Assembly: GCF_036699995.1 (NCBI RefSeq)
Contig: NZ_CP144906.1
Span: forward strand, 4,661,001 to 4,725,000
DNA length: 64,000 bases
Direction of reading: 5' to 3'
From: Clostridium beijerinckii
GTDB lineage: Bacteria; Bacillota; Clostridia; Clostridiales; Clostridiaceae
Every line of letters begins with the position of its first letter. The stretch's first letter is position 1. Shown here piece by piece: positions 44,228-54,096 of the stretch. The notes under the pieces were generated by a model, which searched no databases, was not told the origin of the DNA, and saw nothing but the letters and a program-made list of their open reading frames with translations. The position numbers and the translations under genes were made by a program.

Positions 44228-45271
44228 TTACTTACCCATGTATTCATGATAAGGCAAGCGAATTGAAACTCCTGTCTGATCAAATTTATATTCTGTGTCA
44301 TAAAGCGGGTTTTTATTAGAAACCAAATTAATTCCAACACTGTAGAGGGCTTTAGCTAATTCATAAGGATCCTGTAGAACAGACCCTGTCATTATTCCTT
44401 GTTTAATTAATTCCTGTGCTTCTGGTATTGCATCAACGCCTACCACCGCTATATTAGGAGTCTTACCGCCCTTATTATAGCCATATTCTTGCAATGCTTT
44501 AATTGCACCTATAGCCATAGAATCATTATTCGCAATTATAGCCTCAATTTTATTTCCATACTGCAAAAGCAATGTTTTAGTAACATTCCTAGCTTCTTCC
44601 TCATTCCAATCACAAACCCTTAATGCAACTTCTTGAGTCTTTATCCCTGAATTATTAATTTTTAATATAGAGTATTTTGTTCTTTTAATTGCCTCTAAAT
44701 TATTTTGTTCCCCCATTAACATGACATATTGAAGTATATCATCTTTATTTTTATCCATTGCGGTTTTATTTTTATTCCATGCATTTATAATAACTTTTCC
44801 TTGTAATAATCCGGCTTCCTCAGCCTCTGTTCCTATATAGCAAGCTTTATTATAAGATCTTACAGAATCTATCGCAACTGGTTCCCTATTAAATAGAATT
44901 ACTGGAATATTAATTCCTTTTACTTTATTAATAACCGACTGCGTACTCGTTGTCTTGACTAGATTTATCAACAAAAGATCAACATCTTGCTTTTCAATTA
45001 AATTATCAATATCTTTATCCTGTATAGATTGATCATTCTTCCCATCATAAAAAATAAATTCAATATTTCCTTGGTTCTCTTTTTGTATTTTTTCTAGATT
45101 TTCACGAACTAAAGAAATATAAGCGTCATCAAATCTATATAATAGTACAGCTGCTTTAATAGGCTTTCCTTCAGCAATTCTTGAACTCGCCATAATATTA
45201 CTTTGATTAATACTTATTAGCACAGCTGCTGCAATCATGATAATAATTATGGTAGTTATTTTTTTAGTCAT
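44228..45271 (-). CDS. MglB-like sugar-binding protein without lipobox
   Basis: 347 residues, a periplasmic-binding family 1-type galactose/glucose receptor: AAVLLYRFDDAYISLVREN, DLLLINLVKTTSTQ, VILFNREP, MLMGEQNNLEAIKRT, NNDSMAIGAIKALQEYGYN and VVGVDAIPEAQELI. The N-terminal hydrophobic segment (about 6-22) is followed by no lipobox cysteine, so it is either anchored by that helix or released. It is last of three consecutive paralogues behind the sensor operon. Possibly an accessory receptor for the Mgl transporter or the kinase. Confidence 0.82.
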   Translation of the reverse strand: MTKKITTIIIIMIAAAVLISINQSNIMASSRIAEGKPIKAAVLLYRFDDAYISLVRENLEKIQKENQGNIEFIFYDGKNDQSIQDKDIDNLIEKQDVDLLLINLVKTTSTQSVINKVKGINIPVILFNREPVAIDSVRSYNKACYIGTEAEEAGLLQGKVIINAWNKNKTAMDKNKDDILQYVMLMGEQNNLEAIKRTKYSILKINNSGIKTQEVALRVCDWNEEEARNVTKTLLLQYGNKIEAIIANNDSMAIGAIKALQEYGYNKGGKTPNIAVVGVDAIPEAQELIKQGIMTGSVLQDPYELAKALYSVGINLVSNKNPLYDTEYKFDQTGVSIRLPYHEYMGK

Positions 45272-45321
45272 CTTATGTTAATCCTCCATATTTTTTATTA
45301 TAAGTTATTTAATCAGCTTAA

Positions 45322-46383
45322 TTAGATATTATCATTACTTATATATCCTTTGTAAGGAATACGTACTGAAACTCCTGTATCATCAAACTTATACGAAGTT
45401 CCATCAAGTGGAGGTCTACCATTAACCAAATTCATTCCTATAAGATAAGTCGCTTCTGCCATGCTAGCTGCATCTTGAGGAACAGATCCAGTCATAATTC
45501 CTTGATTAATGAGCTGTATCGCTTTCGGTATCCCATCTACACCAACAATTGGTATTGTCCTATTTTTATCTCCACTATTATATCCATACTTTTGCAATGC
45601 CTCAATTGCACCTATTGCCATAGCATCATTATTAGAAATTATAACTTCAATTTTATTTGCATTCGATAAGAATAATGCCTCAATAGCATCTTTAGCTAAA
45701 TTTTCTTCCCAATTACAAACTCTCAAAGCAATTTCTTCCGTCTTAATTCCTGCATCATTGATTGATAAAACAGAATATTTTGTTCTTCCAATTGCCTCTA
45801 AGTTGTCGCGTGGTCCCATTAGCATAACATATTGCATTATATTATCTCCATTTTTATCAATAATTTTTTTATCTTTATTCCATAAGTTGGCGAGAATCTC
45901 TCCTTGCAGTATTCCTGCTTCTGCTGGATTTGTTCCAACAAAATAAGCTTTGCCATAGGATTTTACGGGTTCCATATTTAGTGGTTCTATATTGAATAAA
46001 CCTAACGGTACATTTTTTTCTTTAACTCTATCTACAATTGTCCCTACTCCTGTTGGATCTACTAGATTCAGTAATATAATATCTGCATTTCCTGCATTAA
46101 GTATTGAATTAACATTTCTGTTTTGTAGTGATTGATCATTCTTGCAGTCATAAAAAGTAAATTCAATATTACCCGGATTATTTTTCTGAATTTCTTCAAA
46201 ACTTTGCTTAAGTAAAACTGTGTATGGGTCATCTAAAGTATGTAATAATACGCTTGCTCTTACTGGCCTTCCTTCAGCAATTGTTAATTTAGAATCAGCA
46301 GCTACTTTATTAAAATTTAGTAGCAAATTTGTTATCATAATTATAGTAGTACCTAATACTAATATCTTTTTAGAATTTCTCAT
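45322..46383 (-). CDS. MglB-like sugar-binding protein without lipobox
   Basis: 353 residues from the ATG at 46383, which has GGAGG six bases upstream. The open frame continues 48 codons further (46527) but that part lacks a ribosome site. Same receptor family as its neighbours: VLLHTLDDPYTVLLKQS, ADIILLNLVDPTGVGT, LFNIEPLN, NNDAMAIGAIEALQKYGYN and VVGVDGIPKAIQLI-like end. The signal ends in KVAADS with no lipobox cysteine. It is about 60% like the next gene by eye and is likely a recent duplication. Confidence 0.82.
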   Translation of the reverse strand: MRNSKKILVLGTTIIMITNLLLNFNKVAADSKLTIAEGRPVRASVLLHTLDDPYTVLLKQSFEEIQKNNPGNIEFTFYDCKNDQSLQNRNVNSILNAGNADIILLNLVDPTGVGTIVDRVKEKNVPLGLFNIEPLNMEPVKSYGKAYFVGTNPAEAGILQGEILANLWNKDKKIIDKNGDNIMQYVMLMGPRDNLEAIGRTKYSVLSINDAGIKTEEIALRVCNWEENLAKDAIEALFLSNANKIEVIISNNDAMAIGAIEALQKYGYNSGDKNRTIPIVGVDGIPKAIQLINQGIMTGSVPQDAASMAEATYLIGMNLVNGRPPLDGTSYKFDDTGVSVRIPYKGYISNDNI

Positions 46384-46674
46384 TTTTATCCTCCGCTGAT
46401 TTATCAAATAGCTTCCTGCTCTTCCTGGCATCTCGATACTTAAGTTTCCTACGAAAATAAAATTATTTTCATAATACTTTGCAAAGACTTTGCCTTCATA
46501 GTCATTTTCTATATATAAAAAACACATTAAATTTAATATTTATTTCTTAAATCATTTATTTTATTATGTGTGTAATAAATAACTTTATACTGGTATAAGG
46601 CATATTGAATATAATCTAACTATAAATATAGATTCTGATTATAAAAATTTATAAAAATAGAAGTATGCTTATAC

Positions 46675-46714
46675 AAAAAAGGAAGTAAATCGAAAAAGAC
46701 TTACTTCTTTTTTT
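46675..46714. terminator. Bidirectional terminator
   Basis: AAAAAAGGAAGTAA / TTACTTCTTTTTTT, 14 bp with one G-U pair and a 12-base loop, after the lipoprotein-type receptor gene. The two receptor genes downstream on the minus strand therefore need read-through or their own promoter. The rest of 46384-46757 shows no gene. Confidence 0.78.
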
Positions 46715-46757
46715 GTAATAAATATACTTCTACATTATTCATACATAATATATAATT

Positions 46758-47816
46758 TTATTTATTTTCTATATATAAATCAACATTATCACTGGTAACC
46801 TCTGCGTGTGGAGTCCTAATATACTTTCCTTTCTCAAGTCCCTCTATGGAATTTACATTTCCATGAGAAGCTAATGTATATGCAAGATCGAAGATCGCAT
46901 TTGCCTGTTTTTTCGAATCGTTTAAAATAGTTCCTATCATAGATCCATTTTTCACTGCCTCTAACGCTTTAGGAAGCCCATCAATCCCTACAACTAGTGG
47001 TTTTTTACCGCCTATATTAGCATCATTTATTGCATTTATTGCTCCAAGTGCCATTTCATCATTATTACTAAATACAACTTCTATTTTATCTCCAAAACTT
47101 TTAATCCATTGAGACATCTTTGTTGTTGCCTGAGCACTTTGCCAATTTGCCGTATCATCAGCTAATTTCTCTAATTCAATTCCATTTTGAGTTATAGTTT
47201 TAATGCAATATTCCGTTCTAATTAAAGAATCTTGGTGTCCCTGCTCTCCTTCAAGCATTACATATTGGATTTTGCCATCTCCATTTTTATCTACCATTCT
47301 ATTGTCTTTTTTATAGGCATTTATAATTATATTTGCTTGCATCTCACCTGATTGTTGCGCATCTGCTCCAACGTAATAGAGCTTATTCCATCTTTCCATA
47401 TCTTCCTCTACTGGTTCACGATTAAAGAAAACAATTGGAATATTAGCTGATTTTGCTTTATCAATAATCATAGATGCCGCTGTACGATCAACCATATTTA
47501 CACATATAACATCGTAATTCTGCGCAACAAATTTATCTACTTGATTACTCTGGTTAATCAAATTTCCTTTTGCATCTGCAACATTAACAATTATTTTATA
47601 TTTACCTTGAGTTTCTTTCTCTTTCGCTATATCTTCAATATTATTCGCAATTTCTGATATAAACGCATCATCTTGTTTATATAAGGTCACACCTATTTTT
47701 ATTTCTTTAATATCATTACTATAATTTCCTGTTTTTACATTTGCACTACAAGATGATAACACATTAAAAATTGAAACTACTGTTAAAAGCCCTGATAATT
47801 TCTTAATTAATCTCAC
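46758..47816 (-). CDS. MglB-like sugar-binding lipoprotein
   Basis: About 352 residues starting at GTG 47816, which follows GGAGGG. The signal runs to VLSSCSA (lipobox), so it is a membrane-tethered receptor. Domain motifs: IGVTLYKQDDAFISEIANN, VICVNMVDRTAASMIIDKA, IVFFNREPVEEDMERW, MLEGEQGHQDSLIRTEYC, FSNNDEMALGAINAI and VVGIDGLPKALEAV. The aromatic/acidic ligand contacts resemble galactose/glucose-binding MglB. It lies 77 bases after the sensor gene, so it may belong to the same transcript. Confidence 0.84.
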   Translation of the reverse strand: MRLIKKLSGLLTVVSIFNVLSSCSANVKTGNYSNDIKEIKIGVTLYKQDDAFISEIANNIEDIAKEKETQGKYKIIVNVADAKGNLINQSNQVDKFVAQNYDVICVNMVDRTAASMIIDKAKSANIPIVFFNREPVEEDMERWNKLYYVGADAQQSGEMQANIIINAYKKDNRMVDKNGDGKIQYVMLEGEQGHQDSLIRTEYCIKTITQNGIELEKLADDTANWQSAQATTKMSQWIKSFGDKIEVVFSNNDEMALGAINAINDANIGGKKPLVVGIDGLPKALEAVKNGSMIGTILNDSKKQANAIFDLAYTLASHGNVNSIEGLEKGKYIRTPHAEVTSDNVDLYIENK

Positions 47817-47893
47817 TACAATCCCTCCACCATATGATTCCATCAAGCACCACAATACATTTATACAAAAGTTCATCCTTTCATTTATGGTGC

Positions 47894-48874
47894 TTATCTA
47901 ACAAATGGGAATAATAATCTTTGATTTTCTTCCGAATACATATTTTTTGTATTTATAACTGTTGAAGAGATAATGTTATTGGGCATATCTTTTTTATTAA
48001 TCTTATATACTGCTGATTTTATACTTAGATATCCTACATTAAATTCATTTTGAATAGCTGTTGCACTAATAACCTTATCTTCTAAAAAAGAAAGAATTTT
48101 GCTTGTACTTCCTGTCCCATATATCTCTATTGATGCTTTTTCTTTGTTAATACCCATTACATCCTTTTTAGCTTGAGAAACATTCTCTAATAATCCTGCA
48201 TCAAATGTAACCACAACATCAATATTATTGTTCTCTAACAAACTTTTAGCTTGATTATAATAAGTAGTCTGCTTATCTTCTGAAAAATCCCAAAATGTAC
48301 ATTTGTTATCTGTTCGATTCATAACACTCATGAATCCATTATATCGTTCCTTTACACTGCTGCACTCTAAGTTGTTTTTGATTATTAAAATATTCTTGTT
48401 CATATCTCCGTTCTTTATTAATTCTTCCCCCAAGCTAGATCCAAGCTTATAGTTATCACAAGAAATACTAGGCTGAGCATGTTCTGATTTTATAGTAGAA
48501 TCAAATAATATAATTGGTATCTTTTTTCTAGCATTTTCTATTGGTTCTGCCATTTTCTCGTAATCTGCAGGCGATATAATTATTGCATCTGCCTTATTTT
48601 TTATCTCTCGTTCTATAAGTTCTTTCTGCTCGTCAATATTATTATCTTCCGACAAAGTAACAAAACTTACATTAACATTCATTTCTGAAGCTGCCTGCTC
48701 TATCCCCTGTCTCATTATCATTAAGCTTTCACTGTTTCTTCCTCTAGTTATAATTGATATGTTGTATATCCTTATATCTTTTTCATGCCACAATGTATTA
48801 TTTAAGAAAAGTAAGAAAGATAATATTAATAGCAAAAATAAAGTAATAAAAATTTGCTTCCTTTTTCTCTTCAC
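47894..48874 (-). CDS. Membrane-anchored sugar-binding sensor protein
   Basis: 326 residues. One N-terminal membrane helix (about 7-24) carries an external periplasmic-binding-fold domain (ISIITRGRNSESLMIMRQGI, DAIIISPADYEKMAEPIENA, PIILFDSTIKSE, VVVTFDAGLL). It starts at a GTG whose G is shared with the kinase stop codon (TAGTG), so the two are translated together. This arrangement mirrors XylFII with LytS/YesN of C. beijerinckii, where the binding protein presents sugar to the kinase. The ligand here is probably galactose or a related hexose (inference). Confidence 0.83.
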   Translation of the reverse strand: MKRKRKQIFITLFLLLILSFLLFLNNTLWHEKDIRIYNISIITRGRNSESLMIMRQGIEQAASEMNVNVSFVTLSEDNNIDEQKELIEREIKNKADAIIISPADYEKMAEPIENARKKIPIILFDSTIKSEHAQPSISCDNYKLGSSLGEELIKNGDMNKNILIIKNNLECSSVKERYNGFMSVMNRTDNKCTFWDFSEDKQTTYYNQAKSLLENNNIDVVVTFDAGLLENVSQAKKDVMGINKEKASIEIYGTGSTSKILSFLEDKVISATAIQNEFNVGYLSIKSAVYKINKKDMPNNIISSTVINTKNMYSEENQRLLFPFVR

Positions 48875-50682
48875 TATTTATCTTCCTCCCTCTTTCTAAT
48901 TTCATAAAAGTCCACACATGGCATATGAATACGAACTGTTGTCCCTTCATCTGGCTCGCTATAAATTTCGAGTCCATATCTCTTTCCAAAATATAGTTGT
49001 ATTCTTTCATTAACATTCTTCAATCCTATACCAGAGCTCTTCTTTTCAATCTTGCTTTCACCTGTTAAAAGGCTATTTGCAACATCTTGAAGCATTCCAA
49101 GTCCGTTATCTACAACATCAATATATAACTCATTATCTTTTGCATATGCCTTTACTAAAATCTCACCATCTCCCCCCATAAATTCCATACCATGATAAAT
49201 TGCATTTTCAATTAGCGGTTGAATAATTAATTTAATACTTCCATAATTAAGAACTTTCTCATCAACTTCAATATTATATGTGAATTTATTTTTATACCGT
49301 ATATTTTGTATGGTCAAATAATTTCGTGCATGCTCAATTTCATCTCTCACTGTTATTATATTTTTGCCTTTACTTAAGCTTATTCTAAAAAGTTTTGCTA
49401 ACGCAGTTACCATAATTATTGCGCCATCATAATTTTCATTTTCTATCATCCATATGATTGAGTCCAATGTGTTATATAAAAAATGGGGATTAATTTGTGC
49501 CTGAAGAGCATTAAGCTCACTTTTTCTTTTTGATTCTTGTTCAATCATTATGTTGTCCATAAGTGTATGCATTTGGTTAACCATAGAACGAATTGCTTTC
49601 CCTAAATGCTGAACTTCATATGATCCGCTTATCGAAATATCTACATCTTTTACTCCATTTTCCAATTTCTTCACACACTTTTCTAACAATCGTATTGGGT
49701 TAGCTATTCTCGAAGAAACAAACATATTAAGAAATACAAGTATAAAGATGGCGAAAGACATAATGAACACAGCAAATATACTCATTTGGTAATAATCCGA
49801 AGTAATATCTAACATTGGTGTAATTCCAACAATTTTCCACCCAGTGTATCCAACAGTTTTAACTGTAACTAATCTTTTTTCTCCTCTGAAAGTTTCTATA
49901 TGATTTCCATCATCATAAGCTGCTTCAATTTTATTATTTTCATCTATTAAATCTGAATAAATCAATTGCTGCCTAGGATGATAAATAATTTCGCCTTCTC
50001 TATCAACTAAATAAACATATCCTGACTTTCCTATATTTGCATTTTTACATATCTGCTCTATTCCACTAAAATTTATATCAACTAACAATACTCCAGATGT
50101 TGTTTTCTTATTATTAGTAAGTTCAATAGCCCTACTTAATGATACGACCCAACGATATTTATAATCTGGATCTACAAATAAATTTTGAACATGAGGTGTT
50201 GAAAAATGTAAATTTTCTTTCTTATCTATCGCTTTAGTAAACCAATCACTCACTCGTGGATCAATAGAGCTTTTTAATTGTTTTACAGGAGATGCCGCTA
50301 TAACTTCCCCATCTTGCGAAAAGGCACATATGCTTATAAGTGAATCTTTATTTGTTTCATACAATAAGTCCATTTCTTTATCTATGGTATCTGTAGCCAA
50401 ATCTTTCTTCTTAATTACATTGTAATAAGTGGTATCAGACACTTTCATCATATTCCTCAGATAAGAATCTAAATTCAAATTTACTTGATCTAACATAGAT
50501 TTATTATGCTCAGATACCATTTCTTCAGTGGAAGTTATAAAACGAAAATATAAAGCCCCTCCAACAGTAACCATTCCTATAACTGCTATTACGGTAAAAG
50601 AAATTGATATTATATGTTGTATACTTCCGCTGTTAACGTAATTTATTGTCTTCTGTATTTTTCTCTTAAACAAATTAAGCAT
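48874..50682 (-). CDS. Sensor histidine kinase (LytS/YesM type)
   Basis: 602 residues. First membrane helix at about 20-50, an extracellular dCache-like domain (about 50-285, including GVLLVDINFSGIEQICKN and GYVYLVDREGEIIYHP), a second helix (about 298-322), HAMP and a His_kinase/HATPase pair. The phospho-acceptor histidine is in ALQAQINPHFLYNTLDSII and the ATP lid in GIGLKNVNERIQLYFG. It should signal to the YesN-type regulator encoded 11 bases upstream. The ribosome site is weak, suggesting coupled translation with that gene. Confidence 0.9.
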   Translation of the reverse strand: MLNLFKRKIQKTINYVNSGSIQHIISISFTVIAVIGMVTVGGALYFRFITSTEEMVSEHNKSMLDQVNLNLDSYLRNMMKVSDTTYYNVIKKKDLATDTIDKEMDLLYETNKDSLISICAFSQDGEVIAASPVKQLKSSIDPRVSDWFTKAIDKKENLHFSTPHVQNLFVDPDYKYRWVVSLSRAIELTNNKKTTSGVLLVDINFSGIEQICKNANIGKSGYVYLVDREGEIIYHPRQQLIYSDLIDENNKIEAAYDDGNHIETFRGEKRLVTVKTVGYTGWKIVGITPMLDITSDYYQMSIFAVFIMSFAIFILVFLNMFVSSRIANPIRLLEKCVKKLENGVKDVDISISGSYEVQHLGKAIRSMVNQMHTLMDNIMIEQESKRKSELNALQAQINPHFLYNTLDSIIWMIENENYDGAIIMVTALAKLFRISLSKGKNIITVRDEIEHARNYLTIQNIRYKNKFTYNIEVDEKVLNYGSIKLIIQPLIENAIYHGMEFMGGDGEILVKAYAKDNELYIDVVDNGLGMLQDVANSLLTGESKIEKKSSGIGLKNVNERIQLYFGKRYGLEIYSEPDEGTTVRIHMPCVDFYEIRKREEDK

Positions 50683-50693
50683 AGTAAATCAAC

Positions 50694-52310
50694 TCAATTC
50701 TTTCTATACTTTGATGGAGATACTCCAAACTGTTTCTTAAAAACATAACTAAAATAATTAGCTTCTGGATATCCAACTTTTTCCGCTATCATGTATGTCT
50801 TATCATCTGTTGTATTCAAAAGTTTAACAGCTTCTTCTAAACGTGTTGCTGTGAGATAATTTACGAAGCTTGTTCCTGTTTCCTTCTTAAACATTGTAGA
50901 AAAATATGTTGGACTAACATGCAATTTAGAACATAATTTTTCTACTGAAACATCATAATCACTATAATTTTCTTTTATATATTGTTTTGCTTTTTCAATA
51001 AGCATCATAGATGAATTGATTCGCTCTCTTTTAATATAACTATTTATCCTAATAGCTTTTTCTATAATCCATTTTTTGACTTCATGAATAGAATTAAAGG
51101 ATTCTAAATAACTGTATGCATTAAAATTTTCACCAAAAATTTCTTCTATATCAAATGCATATGTTTGAACCAGTTTTAAAAGTGATGTCATAATTTCCAT
51201 AAGATAAATTCTATATTGATTAAAAGGCAATAATAAATCTTCTGTTTTCTTAAACAAACTATCAATTGCCTCTGAAATTTCATCCTCTGAAGAAATTTTT
51301 ATTGCATTTAACATTGATCGTTCTTCTTTCTCATCAAGTTGTAGCTGGATTGAATTATCTGGCTCTACATCATCAATATAAATAGCCTTTCCAGCTCCTA
51401 ATATAAATCTATAATCTAATGCATTTTGTGCAGTTCTATATGAAAAACGTATTTGCGAAGGATTACTATAAACATACCCTATTCCGGCAGATATTGTTAA
51501 CCCCATAATTCTCTTATAAACCTTACAAACCTCATTTATGCCTTTTATAAATAATAATATATCTTCCTTTTTTTCAAAGTTACCCATAACTATTACCATG
51601 CCAGAATAAATAAAGCTAATAAATTTACAATACTTACCCATATTTTCATCTACAATTTTCTTAATAGAAATTGGTGTAAGTGCTGATTCCTTTTGCCCTG
51701 AAAAACTATTTAAGTTTTCTTCAAAGGATAGTGTGCCATCTGCCTGAATAATCCCTACTGTTAAATACTTATACTTGAAGTCTATTCCCAGCTCCTCCAT
51801 TTGTTCATGCCATTGTTCTTCATTTATCCTGCCTTCAATTGCACCAACTAAAAATTGTTCTCTAATTACTGGCAGACTTTTAATATAATGCTTATAAAGT
51901 GTTTCTAAATTTCTTTTTTCATTATATTCACGATCAAGCTGTTCTTTTAACCTCACTAAAACTTCTATAAGTTCTGCGGAGTTAATCGGTTTCAAAACAT
52001 ATTCAACTACATTTATCTTTATTGCTTTATGAGCATACTCAAAATCATCACATCCTGAAAATACAATAATTTTTGTAGATGGCATTAATTCTACCAACTT
52101 CTTTCCTAGTTCCAACCCATCCATAAATGGCATTTTAATATCCGTCATTATAACATCTGGTTGTAGTTTTTCTGCTTTTTCTAAGGCATCTTGTCCATTC
52201 TCAGCATCACCAACAACTATAAATCCATTGTATTCCCAATCAATCTTTTTTATAATTCCAAGACGTATCTCTTCTTCATCATCCACAATCATAATTCTAT
52301 ATAAATTCAT
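50694..52310 (-). CDS. YesN-type response regulator with AraC DNA-binding domain
   Basis: 538 residues. A receiver domain (1-120) has the phospho-acceptor Asp in DVIMTDIKMPFMDGLEL. A middle region of about 300 residues follows. The C-terminal AraC pair has SVEKLCSKLHVSPTYFSTMF, then YMIAEKVGYPEANYFSYVF. It is partner of the kinase and the sugar-binding sensor. The mglBAC operon directly upstream on the same strand is the likely target. It is first gene of the sensor operon. The 336-base spacer before it (52311-52646) holds the mgl terminator and presumably its promoter. Confidence 0.9.
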   Translation of the reverse strand: MNLYRIMIVDDEEEIRLGIIKKIDWEYNGFIVVGDAENGQDALEKAEKLQPDVIMTDIKMPFMDGLELGKKLVELMPSTKIIVFSGCDDFEYAHKAIKINVVEYVLKPINSAELIEVLVRLKEQLDREYNEKRNLETLYKHYIKSLPVIREQFLVGAIEGRINEEQWHEQMEELGIDFKYKYLTVGIIQADGTLSFEENLNSFSGQKESALTPISIKKIVDENMGKYCKFISFIYSGMVIVMGNFEKKEDILLFIKGINEVCKVYKRIMGLTISAGIGYVYSNPSQIRFSYRTAQNALDYRFILGAGKAIYIDDVEPDNSIQLQLDEKEERSMLNAIKISSEDEISEAIDSLFKKTEDLLLPFNQYRIYLMEIMTSLLKLVQTYAFDIEEIFGENFNAYSYLESFNSIHEVKKWIIEKAIRINSYIKRERINSSMMLIEKAKQYIKENYSDYDVSVEKLCSKLHVSPTYFSTMFKKETGTSFVNYLTATRLEEAVKLLNTTDDKTYMIAEKVGYPEANYFSYVFKKQFGVSPSKYRKN

Positions 52311-52576
52311 TTAACTACCTCCGATAGATGGATTATTTAATAAGACACATGAAAATAAATAACAATTAGAACTGCCATGAATATTTTTTATTAGCCAAGG
52401 AGACAAATTACTCTCATATCAGGTCTATTAGGGCACTTTGGCAATAAAATATGATTAAAAAATACTGACAGATAGATTTGTTATTTTTTGATTATGCCTA
52501 AATACTATTATACATTATGTATTAAATTATTACTAGCACGAGTACCAAATACGCCCAAATCATTTATTATTTAGAA

Positions 52577-52640
52577 AATAAATAAAATACAGGCAAATCT
52601 CTAGCTAAAAAACTAATGATTTACCTGCATTTTATTTATT
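52577..52640 (-). terminator. Terminator of the mgl operon
   Basis: A stem of about 23 bp (AATAAATAAAATACAGG.AAATC against its complement, with few mismatches) and an 18-base loop, starting six bases after the mglC stop codon. Confidence 0.85.
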
Positions 52641-52646
52641 CAATAA

Positions 52647-53873
52647 TTATTTTCTTCTGTATTTTGCCATATCTATTGCAACTGCAACTGCTATTATGAT
52701 ACCTTTTATAACTTGTTGCCACATAGGACTTACAGCTATAAATTGTAATCCATATTGGATAACGGTAAAGATTAGAACACCACTTACTATTCCACCAACT
52801 TTACCAACACCACCATTTAATGAAACACCACCTACAACGCACGCTGCGATTGCATCAAGCTCATAACCATTACCATAGTTATTTGTTGCACCAGCTGTTC
52901 TAGCTGCTTCAAGTACACCACCAACACCATATAAAAGTGATGCAAATATGAATATACCCATAATAGTTGCAAATACATTTACTCCAGAAACTACTGCTGC
53001 TTCACGGTTACCACCAATAGCATATACATTCTTACCGAATACAGTTTTATTTAAAATAAACCAAACTAGAATTATAAATACTACAGCAATTGGAACTAGA
53101 ATTGATATTCCTGGGAAACTTCCAATTTGAAATAATTTTGTTTGTCCAAGATCTATAAAGTCTTGACGAATACCACCAATAGGTTGTGATTTGTTTGGAG
53201 GTAAATCAAAGTATAGAGATGTTACACCATATACTATAACTTGAGATGCCAATGTTGCAATAAATGGATGCATATCATATTTTGCAACTAAGAAACCATT
53301 AAGAACTCCAAATATAGCACATCCAACTATTGCTAATAGTATTGGAATAATAACTGCCAATTGCGGCATATTAGGGAAGAACCTATTTGCATAATCAGGG
53401 TTTTGCAACATTGAAGTTGATATTACAGCTGCAAGACCTACCATACGTCCTGCTGATAAATCTGTACCTGCAATTAATAATGTAAAACATATTCCTAAAG
53501 CAACAATCATTTTTGTTGATGACTGTGTTAAAATATCTAAGAATACAGCATATTGCATAAAACGTGGTTGAATTATCATAATTACAACTACTAGTAATAA
53601 TAATGCTATAATAATCGCATTATCTGTAAAGAAATGTTTTACAGTCTTTGATGAAAAAATAACATCCATATCTGCATTCTTCTTATCAAAAAACTGTTTT
53701 GCGCCATAAATAAGTAATGCTATACCAACTCCACCTACATAAATTGGTAAATCATAAAATACACTTGGATCTAAAATAAAATTAAAAACAATTCCTAAAG
53801 CCACCAAAAAAGCACCAATACCTAAAAATATTTTTCCAAAGCCTTTTCGTGAAACTATCTTCTCTCCACTCAT
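52647..53873 (-). CDS. mglC: Galactose/methyl galactoside ABC transporter permease
   Basis: 408 residues from the ATG at 53873 (GAGGT seven bases upstream). The frame opens 13 codons earlier without a better site. It has about ten hydrophobic helices with the sugar-permease motifs LIAGTDLSAGRMVGLAAVI, GGNREAAVVSGVNV and ACVVGGVSLNGGVGKVGG. It forms the membrane channel for MglB-delivered galactose. It lies 223 bases after mglA with no terminator seen between. Confidence 0.92.
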   Translation of the reverse strand: MSGEKIVSRKGFGKIFLGIGAFLVALGIVFNFILDPSVFYDLPIYVGGVGIALLIYGAKQFFDKKNADMDVIFSSKTVKHFFTDNAIIIALLLLVVVIMIIQPRFMQYAVFLDILTQSSTKMIVALGICFTLLIAGTDLSAGRMVGLAAVISTSMLQNPDYANRFFPNMPQLAVIIPILLAIVGCAIFGVLNGFLVAKYDMHPFIATLASQVIVYGVTSLYFDLPPNKSQPIGGIRQDFIDLGQTKLFQIGSFPGISILVPIAVVFIILVWFILNKTVFGKNVYAIGGNREAAVVSGVNVFATIMGIFIFASLLYGVGGVLEAARTAGATNNYGNGYELDAIAACVVGGVSLNGGVGKVGGIVSGVLIFTVIQYGLQFIAVSPMWQQVIKGIIIAVAVAIDMAKYRRK

Positions 53874-54096
53874 ATTACATACCTCACTTTCTTTCTCTCC
53901 TACCAAAATCATTTGTTATAAAAATTCATTTACCCAATACCTAGCATCCGTACATTTTTACCTCTTTATAAGTAAGATAAAATAACGACTGCACACTCAT
54001 GGACATTGTGCCCACTTGAGGACATAAGTTCAACTAAAATTCATCTATGGATTAACCCTACCTGAATCAAGTCTCACTCGACAAAGGAGATATTTC

